Assembly (NCBI GenBank): GCA_904502015.1
Contig: CAJGEA010000004.1
Coordinates: 1-36,677, forward strand
Direction of reading: 5' to 3'
Source: an uncultured Clostridia bacterium
Lineage (GTDB): Bacteria; Bacillota; Clostridia; Oscillospirales; CAG-272
DNA: 36,677 bases
Shown here in pieces: positions 30,460 to 36,677 of this stretch (position 1 is its first letter; every line of letters starts with the position of its first letter). Under the pieces are notes generated by a model, which saw only the letters and a program-made list of their open reading frames with translations, was not told where the DNA came from and did no database searches. The position numbers and the translations under genes were made by a program.

Positions 30460-31992
30460 TTACATAAAGCGGATGATCTGCTCGTCGTCCGCATCCAGAA
30501 TACGCTTCATGGCGATACGATCACGGACGGTTTTCTTAACGACGGCGTTAAAGCCGAGAAGCTGAATGGTAATCAGGGGGGTCATGGCGACCATAGCCAC
30601 GATGCCGAACGCATCGGTCATGATCTTGCCGTCGCCTTGCAGCACCGAGCAGGCGCCGATGGCAAGGGGCAGGATAAAACTGGAGGTCAGCGGTCCGCTG
30701 GCGACTCCGCCCGAATCAAAGGCAATGGCGGTATAGATACCGGGAACGAAGAAGGAAAGTCCCAGAGAAATAAGATAACCGGGGATCAGGTAGTAAAGAA
30801 TGGAAAAATCAAAGACGATGCGGAGCATGGAGAGGGCAAGCGAGATGCCAACGCCGACCGACAGTGCCACCATCATGGAGGTTTTGCTGACCGTACCGTC
30901 GGTAATGTCCTCAACCTGCTTATTGAGGACGTGGACGGCGGGCTCGGCTAATACAACGACCATGCCCAGCACGAATCCCGCAACAACCAATACCGACCAA
31001 GGGTTATCGGACAGCTCTACGCCCATCTTAAAGCCGATGGGGACGAATCCGATAGCCACCGACGTCAAAAAGATCACGAGGCCTACGAAGGTATACGCGA
31101 TACCGACGGCGATCTGGCCGAGCTTTTTCCACGGGAGCTTCAGGCAAAGAATCTGCAAAACAACGAAGAACACAACGATGAGCCCCAGCGCGATACCGAC
31201 TTCCTTTACCGTATCTCCAAGGGTATGGAGGATAGCGCGGCCGATATTCGCGGGGATGCCGTAATCCTCCATTTCATAGGGAATCTCTCCGTCGGCACTC
31301 ACACCCAGAAGGAGAACCGCGAGAATGGGGCCGACCGAGCACATGGCGATCAGACCAAAGCTGTTCTCTCCCACGTCGCGGCCGCCGAGGGTGGTCGCAA
31401 TACCCACGCCCAGCGCCATGATAAAGGGCACGGTAATGGGGCCCGTGGTCACACCGCCCGAGTCAAAGGCCAACGCCAAAAAGTTGCCGTTACCGCTGAT
31501 GATGACCAGCGCGGCGAGGGCGAATAAAATCATGTAGAAATACAGAAGCATGGAGGAGAGCGGGCGGTGGAACACCATCTTTAAAATAGAGAGCAGAAGA
31601 AAGATTCCAACACCCACGCCGACCGTAACGATCAGCGTGGTGCCGTCGATCACGCCCGCCACGTAGCCCGCAAGAACCGAAAGATCGGGCTCAGCGATGG
31701 TGATAAGTAGTCCCATCAAAAAACCGACAGACAAAAGCAACAGCACCTTGCGCGATTTGGTCAAGCCCGCGCCGATATGCTCGCCCATCGGCGTCATGGC
31801 GAGGTCAGCGCCCATGTTAAAAAGTCCGATACCAAGTATCAGAAAAAACGCCGAGCCGAGGAAAACGGCGATCTCGGCGGCGGTGAAATTCACGAGCGGT
31901 GTCAGATTCAAAAGACAAACGATCGCCGCTACGGGAAAAACGGACACAAGGGCTTCTTTTAATTTTTTCAGTAGGATAACGGTGGCCTGCAT
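30460..31992 (-). CDS. DUF1538 membrane protein with tandem-duplicated core (putative PII-controlled transporter)
   Basis: 510 aa, about a dozen hydrophobic segments, no signal peptide. The protein is two homologous halves: AEP at residues 100-102 and 349-351, VGVGI at 126-130 and 379-383, and AFDSGGV-x-x-GP at 175-184 and 424-433, each followed by a helix ending in LLG. In both halves the AEP and AFDSGG motifs are exactly 75 residues apart. Charged residues inside otherwise hydrophobic helices (Glu, Asp) suggest an ion or small-solute pathway. I recognise it as the DUF1538 family, whose substrate I do not know. It heads an operon with two PII-like proteins behind a consensus promoter. An internal-repeat transporter regulated by PII-type sensors is the working inference. 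Confidence 0.82.
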   Translation of the reverse strand: MQATVILLKKLKEALVSVFPVAAIVCLLNLTPLVNFTAAEIAVFLGSAFFLILGIGLFNMGADLAMTPMGEHIGAGLTKSRKVLLLLSVGFLMGLLITIAEPDLSVLAGYVAGVIDGTTLIVTVGVGVGIFLLLSILKMVFHRPLSSMLLYFYMILFALAALVIISGNGNFLALAFDSGGVTTGPITVPFIMALGVGIATTLGGRDVGENSFGLIAMCSVGPILAVLLLGVSADGEIPYEMEDYGIPANIGRAILHTLGDTVKEVGIALGLIVVFFVVLQILCLKLPWKKLGQIAVGIAYTFVGLVIFLTSVAIGFVPIGFKMGVELSDNPWSVLVVAGFVLGMVVVLAEPAVHVLNKQVEDITDGTVSKTSMMVALSVGVGISLALSMLRIVFDFSILYYLIPGYLISLGLSFFVPGIYTAIAFDSGGVASGPLTSSFILPLAIGACSVLQGDGKIMTDAFGIVAMVAMTPLITIQLLGFNAVVKKTVRDRIAMKRILDADDEQIIRFM

Positions 31993-32023
31993 GCGGTGCT
32001 CCTATCATAAATTCTACATATTT

Positions 32024-32052
32024 ATTATATCATCTCGATTGCATCGTGTCAA
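32024..32052 (-). promoter_or_regulatory. Consensus sigma-A promoter for the DUF1538-PII operon
   Basis: Minus strand TTGACA (32052-32047), 17 bp, TATAAT (32029-32024); both hexamers perfect. Confidence 0.85.
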
Positions 32053-32106
32053 TAAGCAAACATACTAATTTACGTGTCAAAATCGCACATCTTGTTTACA
32101 AATACA

Positions 32107-32134
32107 TACCCCGCTCCGTTTTTGGAGCGGGGTA
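32107..32134 (-). terminator. Terminator after the D,D-carboxypeptidase gene
   Basis: Perfect 11-bp stem TACCCCGCTCC (32107-32117) and GGAGCGGGGTA (32124-32134). On the minus strand the tail is TGTATTTGT, only moderately T-rich. Confidence 0.75.
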
Positions 32135-32143
32135 CAGCATGAT

Positions 32144-33331
32144 TCATACGAGTAAAAATTTGGCCAGCATACGGATCCAGAGTTGACCGAAATCAATTTT
32201 GGCTACGTCCTCGTCGGCGGCAATGGGCATCTCACCGATCTTCTTACCCTTCAGCTCGTAGACCACAGAGCCGACCGATTCTCCCATGCGAATGGGAGCG
32301 GCGAGTTGCTCCGGCAGATTGATTTTACTCTCCACCGCCGCGATATCTCCCTTGGGCAAAACACAACTAAAGGCAGGATAACTGACGGCGACCTGATCTT
32401 TGATGCCGCCTGTTACCCGTACGGGGGGCGGATTCCCTTCCCCGCTCGTATACATGCCGTAATTGGCAAAGCCCCAATCCAACAGTTGCGTTGCGGCGGC
32501 GTTACGCTCGTCGCGGCTTGCCGATCCCATAATGACGCAGATGAGCGTCATGCCGTCGCGTTCTGCCGTGACCGATATGCAAAATCCCGCCTTTTGGGTC
32601 GAGCCTGTTTTCAGCCCGTTACAGCCTCGGTAGAAGCGCACCAGACGATTGGTATTGGTCAACCCAAACGCGCCATTGCGTATCGTGTCCATCCAGATCG
32701 AGCTGTACTCCAAAATTTTAGGATGAGCGATCAGGGCGCGGGACATGATGGCGATATCCTTAGCCGAGGTCACATGGTTTTGCGCCGTATCGTCCAGTCC
32801 GTTGGTGTTCTCGAATTTCGTATCCTTCATGCCAAGCTCTGTCGCTCGTTGGTTCATGCGCTTGACGAAAGCGGCCTCACTTCCCGCCACGTGCTCTGCA
32901 AGGGCTACGGCTGCATCGTTGGCCGACGCAATGACCACGCTCTTGATCATGTCCTCGGCCGTCATCTGTTCCCCTTCTTTGAGGAAAATCTGCGAGCCGC
33001 CCATGGATGCGGCGTGTGCGCTTGCGGTGATTCGATCATCCCATTTCAGCGTTCCTGCCTCGATAGCCTCCATGACGAGCAGCAGCGTCATGATTTTGGT
33101 TACCGACGCGGGCGGCATAGCCTCGGTCGGGTTTTGCTCGTAAAGAATCGTGCCGGTGGATGCCTCCATCAGCACGGCGCTTTTGCAATTCAGATCCAGC
33201 GAGGACGCGGTTTCGTTGATCAGCATGGCATCGTCGGCGCGGATGGGCAGAATCAGGATTTGCCCAAAAACACAAAAAAGAGCGAGCAGGTGGCAGCACC
33301 GCCGCACCCATTTACGGTTAGATTTCATCAT
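32144..33331 (-). CDS. D-alanyl-D-alanine carboxypeptidase (low-molecular-weight PBP, DacF/DacA type)
   Basis: 395 aa. A basic N-terminus and hydrophobic segment (about 11-31) form a signal peptide. Serine peptidase S11 motifs are in order: S76-V-T-K79 (nucleophile Ser76), S136-A-N138 and K241-T-G243. SAVLMEASTGTILYEQNPTE before the active site is standard for the family. The last ~18 residues (KIDFGQLWIRMLAKFLLV) form an amphipathic helix that would hold the enzyme on the outer membrane face, as in DacA/DacF. It trims the terminal D-Ala from peptidoglycan pentapeptides. GAGGTGATGT precedes the start; a Met three bases later is also possible. Immediately downstream of an unknown 108-aa gene on the same strand. 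Confidence 0.93.
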   Translation of the reverse strand: MMKSNRKWVRRCCHLLALFCVFGQILILPIRADDAMLINETASSLDLNCKSAVLMEASTGTILYEQNPTEAMPPASVTKIMTLLLVMEAIEAGTLKWDDRITASAHAASMGGSQIFLKEGEQMTAEDMIKSVVIASANDAAVALAEHVAGSEAAFVKRMNQRATELGMKDTKFENTNGLDDTAQNHVTSAKDIAIMSRALIAHPKILEYSSIWMDTIRNGAFGLTNTNRLVRFYRGCNGLKTGSTQKAGFCISVTAERDGMTLICVIMGSASRDERNAAATQLLDWGFANYGMYTSGEGNPPPVRVTGGIKDQVAVSYPAFSCVLPKGDIAAVESKINLPEQLAAPIRMGESVGSVVYELKGKKIGEMPIAADEDVAKIDFGQLWIRMLAKFLLV

Positions 33332-33393
33332 ACATCACCTCTTGGTGGAATGTATGCGAGGTGCGTGAAGAATATGCCTTTTATAAGCTTTCC

Positions 33394-33720
33394 TTAAAAT
33401 TCGTGCTTGGCCGCGGCTTGCGTAAGCCAGTCGATTGCATCGGTGACACCTTGATCCGAGCCTTCAAACTCGGCTCGCTCCATATCTGTTTTCTCTCCCC
33501 CGCAGCTCCAGGGCTGAATGATCCAGCACTCGGCAATCAAGCGGAAATTGCTTTCTTCACCGCTTGAAATATCTACATACACGCGATAGTTAAAGGTTCG
33601 TGCGCGCACGCATCCTTGATCGGCATGTGTTCCCAGCGAACCTGAATATGTATTGGCGACAAAACGCCCTTCGTGCTTAATTACAAGTGATTGATAGTGC
33701 GGCAGATCGATCTTTGACAT
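33394..33720 (-). CDS. Unknown 108-aa protein
   Basis: Start ATG 33720 has GGAGG six to seven bases upstream; the open frame continues into the tRNA-Lys gene, which is not coding. No signal peptide or membrane helix. The sequence has aromatic and charged residues consistent with a beta-rich cytoplasmic fold (NYRVYVDISSGEESNFRLIA, ECWIIQPWSC) and ends in a helix (VTDAIDWLTQAAAKHEF). I do not recognise the family. It lies between tRNA-Lys (terminator between) and the carboxypeptidase gene 62 bp downstream. No strong promoter is visible, so it may rely on read-through from the tRNA promoter. Confidence 0.65.
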   Translation of the reverse strand: MSKIDLPHYQSLVIKHEGRFVANTYSGSLGTHADQGCVRARTFNYRVYVDISSGEESNFRLIAECWIIQPWSCGGEKTDMERAEFEGSDQGVTDAIDWLTQAAAKHEF

Positions 33721-33755
33721 GGTGTGCCTCCGTTTTTCATAATGAGCCACAACGC

Positions 33756-33784
33756 AAAAGGCACGAACCAAGTCCGTGCCTTTT
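33756..33784. terminator. Terminator after tRNA-Lys
   Basis: Perfect 10-bp stem AAAAGGCACG (33756-33765) and CGTGCCTTTT (33775-33784), with built-in A/T runs. It begins five bases past the tRNA CCA end on the minus strand. Confidence 0.85.
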
Positions 33785-33788
33785 GTGT

Positions 33789-33864
33789 TGGTGACCCATC
33801 GGAGAATCGAACTCCGGACACCATGATTAAAAGTCATGCGCTCTGCCAGCTGAGCTAATGGGTC
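33789..33864 (-). tRNA. tRNA-Lys (anticodon TTT), CCA encoded
   Basis: Minus strand: acceptor GACCCAT with ATGGGTC, D arm GCTC-AGCTGGCA-GAGC, anticodon arm CATGA-CTTTTAA-TCATG giving TTT, T arm CGGAG-TTCGATT-CTCCG, then ACCA. All stems pair perfectly. Confidence 0.97.
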
Positions 33865-33881
33865 TCGCCGTACAGTTTAAT

Positions 33882-33910
33882 ATTATATCACATCGGATTT
33901 TTTTTGTCAA
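33882..33910 (-). promoter_or_regulatory. Consensus sigma-A promoter for tRNA-Lys
   Basis: Minus strand TTGACA (33910-33905), 17 bp, TATAAT (33887-33882), about 18 bp before the tRNA 5' end. Confidence 0.85.
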
Positions 33911-34010
33911 TAGTTTTTTGCTTTTTTGTTTGCACAAAATATCACGAAATATCACGTCTGTAAACGCAAAAATTTGTTGCGGTTTTTCCAAAAAAATCTT
34001 TTGAACCCCC

Positions 34011-34039
34011 TTGAAAAAATCATCGAAATTTGGTAAAAT
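34011..34039 (+). promoter_or_regulatory. Sigma-A promoter for the CofE-like/guaA operon
   Basis: TTGAAA (34011-34016), 17 bp, TAAAAT (34034-34039); one mismatch in each hexamer. Confidence 0.72.
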
Positions 34040-34044
34040 AGACT

Positions 34045-34146
34045 GTAATCCTATTTTTTGATTACGAGTAGGCAGGCGGCCGCATAAATCAGGTATCCCC
34101 TGCTTATTATACCATCGTAAAATTTATATTTAGGAGATAAACATTC
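34045..34146 (+). other. About 100-nt leader with two potential hairpins
   Basis: GTAATC (near 34045) can pair with GATTAC about ten bases on, and GCAGG (near 34072) with CCTGC (near 34099). AGGAG at 34132-34136 is the ribosome site. I could not match it to purine, THF, PRPP or other riboswitch consensus sequences. It may be only an untranslated leader. Confidence 0.35.
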
Positions 34147-35349
34147 ATGGAACAGCACATCAGAAAAGTCGGCACCGTATCCCGAGGCATTCGTTGCCCC
34201 ATCTTCCGCGAGGGTGACGATCTGGCGGCTATCGTAACCGATACCGTACTCGATGCGGCAGCCTGCGAGGGATTTGAGATCCGCGACAAGGACGTGATCT
34301 CCATCACCGAATCGGTTGTTGCCCGCGTTCAGGGCAATTACGCATCGGTTGATGCCATTGCCGAGGACGTCCGCGCCAAGTTGGGCGGCGGTACGGTCGG
34401 CGTCATCTTCCCCATTCTCTCCCGTAACCGTTTTGCTATCTGCCTGCGCGGCATCGCAATGGGATGCAAGAAGGTGGTTCTCATGCTGTCTTACCCCTCC
34501 GACGAGGTGGGCAATCATCTGATTACTATGGATATGCTGGACAACTCGGGCGCGAATCCCTACTGCGACGTACTCTCCCTTGAGGACTACCGCCGCCTGT
34601 TCGGCTATGAGAAGCACGAGTTCACCGGTGTTGACTACGTTGAATACTACGGAAATCTGGTCAAGGAATGCGGTGCTGAGGTGGAGATCATCTTTGCCAA
34701 CCAGGCCAAGGCCATTCTTCCCTACTGTGACCACGTCATCAACTGCGATATTCACACCCGCGCACGCACGAAGCGCATCCTGCTGGAAAATGGCGCCAAG
34801 GTGGTCTGCTCTCTGGACGATATCATGACCGCTCCCGTCAACGGCAGTGGCTACAACGAGAAGTACGGTCTTCTGGGCTCCAACAAATCCACTGAGGACT
34901 CGGTCAAGCTCTTCCCCCGCGAGTGCCAGGATCTCGTGCTGGATATTCAGGCTCGTGTCAAAAAGGCCACCGGAAAGCACGTGGAGGTTATGGTATACGG
35001 CGACGGCGCCTTCAAGGATCCCCAGGGTAAGATCTGGGAGCTGGCTGATCCTGTTGTGTCCCCCGCCTTCACCGACGGTCTGATCGGAACCCCCAACGAG
35101 CTCAAGCTGAAGTATCTCGCCGACAATGATTTCAAAGATCTGTCGGGCGAGGAGCTGAAGGCCGCCATTTCGGCCTCTATCAGAGCCAAGGACGGCTCCA
35201 GCCTGGTGGGCAACATGGCCGCTCAGGGTACCACCCCCCGCCAGCTCACCGACCTGATCGGTTCCCTTTGCGACCTGACCTCGGGTTCGGGCGACAAGGG
35301 CACCCCCGTTGTTCTCGTACAGGGCTATTTCGATAATTATACCAACTGA
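34147..35349 (+). CDS. CofE-like (coenzyme F420-0:L-glutamate ligase family) protein of unknown role
   Basis: 400 aa, ATG 34147. GIRCPIFREGDDLAAIV and IRDKDVISITESVVARVQGNY match the opening of the F420 gamma-glutamyl ligase domain, with VIFPILSRNRFAICLRGIA and the acidic metal-binding-like VINCDIHTRARTKRI later. Classic archaeal CofE is about 250 aa; this form has an extra C-terminal part (GDGAFKDPQGKIWELADPV, ALSP-like DPVVSPAFTDGLIGTPNELK). Clostridia of this kind are not known to make F420, so the substrate is probably another acceptor to which glutamate is added with a nucleotide triphosphate. It is 24 bp upstream of a glutaminase-less guaA gene, apparently in one operon. Confidence 0.78.
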   Translation: MEQHIRKVGTVSRGIRCPIFREGDDLAAIVTDTVLDAAACEGFEIRDKDVISITESVVARVQGNYASVDAIAEDVRAKLGGGTVGVIFPILSRNRFAICLRGIAMGCKKVVLMLSYPSDEVGNHLITMDMLDNSGANPYCDVLSLEDYRRLFGYEKHEFTGVDYVEYYGNLVKECGAEVEIIFANQAKAILPYCDHVINCDIHTRARTKRILLENGAKVVCSLDDIMTAPVNGSGYNEKYGLLGSNKSTEDSVKLFPRECQDLVLDIQARVKKATGKHVEVMVYGDGAFKDPQGKIWELADPVVSPAFTDGLIGTPNELKLKYLADNDFKDLSGEELKAAISASIRAKDGSSLVGNMAAQGTTPRQLTDLIGSLCDLTSGSGDKGTPVVLVQGYFDNYTN

Positions 35350-35373
35350 TTTTCATATAGGGAGGACAAGAAA

Positions 35374-36384
35374 ATGATTGATTACAATTCCAATGTTCGT
35401 CCCGCTTCCATGGAGCGCATCACGAGCTTTGAGCTGGCTAACGCTTTCATTGAGGAGCAGGTAGCCGCCGTCCGCGCACAGGTCGGCGACAAAAAGGTTC
35501 TGCTGGCTCTTTCCGGCGGTGTGGACTCTTCGGTTGTCGCCGCACTACTCATCAAAGCCATTGGCCGTCAGCTCACCTGTGTTCACGTCAACCATGGTCT
35601 CATGCGCAAGGGTGAGTCCGAGCAGGTAATCGAGATCTTCGGCAAGGAGCTGGATTGCAATCTCGTTTACGTTGACGCCACCGACCGTTTCTTGAATCTC
35701 TTGGCCGGCGTGTCCGACCCCGAGTCCAAGCGCAAGATCATCGGCAAGGAGTTCATTGAAGTGTTTGCCGATGAGGCCCGCAAGCTGGAGGGCGTTGAGT
35801 TCCTGGCACAGGGTACCATTTACCCTGACATTCTGGAGAGCATCAAGCAGGCCGAGGGCAAGAAGGCCGTTAAGTCCCACCACAACGTAGGCGGTCTGCC
35901 CGAGGATCTGCAGTTTGCGCTGGTGGAGCCCCTCAAGCTCCTCTTCAAGGATGAGGTTCGCGTAGTCGGCGAGGCGTTGGGCCTTCCCCACGCTATGGTA
36001 TACCGCCAGCCGTTCCCCGGACCCGGTTTGGGCGTTCGTTGCCTGGGCGCCATCACCCGCGACCGCCTGCACGCGCTCCGCGAGGCAGATGCCATTCTCC
36101 GCGAGGAGTTTGACAACTGCGGTCTGGCCGAGAAGGTGTGGCAGTACTTCATCGCCGTTCCCGACGTTAGGAGCGTTGGCGTGAAGGACGATAGCCGCTA
36201 CGAGGGCTGGCCCGCCATCATCCGCGCCGTCAACACCAAGGACGCGATGACCGCTACCATCGAGGAGATCCCCTACGAGGTGCTTCATAAGATTACTTAC
36301 CGAATCACCCATGAGGTAGAGGGCATCAACCGCGTATTGCTGGATCTGACGCCGAAGCCTATCGGTACGATTGAGTGGGAGTAA
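35374..36384 (+). CDS. guaA: GMP synthase ATP-pyrophosphatase subunit without glutaminase domain
   Basis: 336 aa, ATG 35374 with GGGAGGA upstream. The PP-loop SGGVDSS (47-53), HVNHGLMRKGES, AQGTIYPDILES, KSHHNVGGLPED, the dimerisation-domain RQPFPGPGLGVRCLGAI and the C-terminal DLTPKPIGTIEWE are all GuaA. It adenylates XMP and transfers ammonia to give GMP. Bacterial GuaA is normally about 510-525 aa with an N-terminal class-I glutamine amidotransferase; that domain is absent and no such gene is in the window. Split GMP synthetases are standard in archaea. Here the ammonia must come from free NH3 or a glutaminase encoded elsewhere. It follows the CofE-like gene by 24 bp. Confidence 0.92.
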   Translation: MIDYNSNVRPASMERITSFELANAFIEEQVAAVRAQVGDKKVLLALSGGVDSSVVAALLIKAIGRQLTCVHVNHGLMRKGESEQVIEIFGKELDCNLVYVDATDRFLNLLAGVSDPESKRKIIGKEFIEVFADEARKLEGVEFLAQGTIYPDILESIKQAEGKKAVKSHHNVGGLPEDLQFALVEPLKLLFKDEVRVVGEALGLPHAMVYRQPFPGPGLGVRCLGAITRDRLHALREADAILREEFDNCGLAEKVWQYFIAVPDVRSVGVKDDSRYEGWPAIIRAVNTKDAMTATIEEIPYEVLHKITYRITHEVEGINRVLLDLTPKPIGTIEWE

Positions 36385-36452
36385 GAAACTTGTTCCCAAA
36401 CACACCCAAACAGTGTGTCTGAGACAAAACTAAATATTCTCAAATGAATATC

Positions 36453-36498
36453 GACCACCCTTGTTCGAGGTCAAACTCGACCAAGGGTGGTCTCTTTT
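36453..36498 (+). terminator. Rho-independent terminator after guaA
   Basis: 11-bp stem GACCACCCTTG (36453-36463) with CAAGGGTGGTC (36482-36492), inner TCGAG/CTCGA pairing, then TCTTTTT. Confidence 0.9.
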
Positions 36499-36677
36499 TA
36501 TCGGCACTTTTATGGCACTCATAACTGTGCTAAAGCACCTCTCATGTGTGACTTTGTTATGGGTACTGTCAAGTATTTTTCGCAAATTCGTCTCTGTGAA
36601 AAATGAAGTTATGTGCCGAAGCTCGGCAATGGAGCGGCTACGCTCCGCTTATTTGCTCGCGAGCATCTGCTGACGGC
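36499..36677. other. Window end, no gene recognised
   Basis: A short plus-strand frame here lacks coding character and a ribosome site. Small inverted repeats lie near 36640-36665 (GGAGCGGCTACGCTCC and GCTCGCGAGC). A following gene may start beyond the window. Confidence 0.4.

Noticed and set aside
34045..34146. Purine or other riboswitch in the leader of the CofE-like/guaA operon
   Set aside because: The position before guaA is tempting, but the conserved purine-riboswitch core is absent and I could not match another class, so only a generic leader is reported.
34147..35349. F420 cofactor biosynthesis in this organism
   Set aside because: A CofE-like domain alone is not evidence of F420; no other F420 gene is in the window and the protein has a non-standard length.
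36461..36673. Plus-strand 70-codon frame after guaA
   Set aside because: It begins inside the guaA terminator stem, has no ribosome site and no coding character.

Overview
The window looks like chromosomal DNA from a Gram-positive-type Clostridia, probably an uncultured gut Oscillospirales or Christensenellales relative. This rests on several features: G+C-rich codon use in most genes, near-consensus sigma-A promoters (TTGACA, 17 bp, TATAAT) in A+T-rich gaps, strong GGAGG ribosome sites with some GTG and TTG starts, CCA-encoding tRNAs, a teichoic-acid-type transferase, lipoproteins and a sporulation-clade style D,D-carboxypeptidase. The taxonomic call is inference; no marker gene in the window fixes it.

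Layout. 1-6430 (+) is an envelope region. It holds a 5'-truncated fusion of a YidC/Oxa1-type insertase domain to a CDP-glycerol glycerophosphotransferase-like domain, then a tiny one-helix protein. A tight four-gene operon follows, with an ABC importer of the Fe3+/2-aminoethylphosphonate type and a LicC/PntC-like cytidylyltransferase carrying its own winged helix. 6510-8377 (-) encodes a repeat-containing lipoprotein and a regulator with DNA-binding domains at both ends. 8480-13700 is visibly more A+T-rich and looks accessory. It has decayed fragments of a membrane-protein gene, a membrane-anchored alpha/beta hydrolase, and a two-component system with an almost loop-less sensor kinase and two unknown membrane proteins. 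A last small ORF appears to have lost its ATG. The region ends in inverted repeats and a duplicated 3' end of a tRNA-Val gene.

13702-17544 holds tRNA-Val, an aconitase-family hydratase and NADP-type isocitrate dehydrogenase, which is the citrate to 2-oxoglutarate branch. 17612-25033 (-) holds argininosuccinate lyase, a heterodimeric ABC exporter with one degenerate ATP site, a DNA glycosylase and a sialate O-acetylesterase-like enzyme. 25204-29643 alternates D-lactate dehydrogenase, a Nudix hydrolase-MurQ pair, a TcdA-like E1 enzyme and a diacylglycerol-kinase-family lipid kinase. 29683-33864 (-) holds a DUF1538 membrane protein with two different PII-like proteins, a D,D-carboxypeptidase, an unknown 108-aa protein and tRNA-Lys. 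34147-36384 (+) holds a CofE-like gamma-glutamyl ligase homologue and a GMP synthase that lacks its glutaminase domain.

The best candidates for undescribed biology are the YidC-glycerophosphotransferase fusion beside the importer/cytidylyltransferase operon, the DUF1538 plus double PII-like operon, the CofE-like ligase paired with a split GuaA, and the two-component/membrane-protein operon with its decayed second copy.
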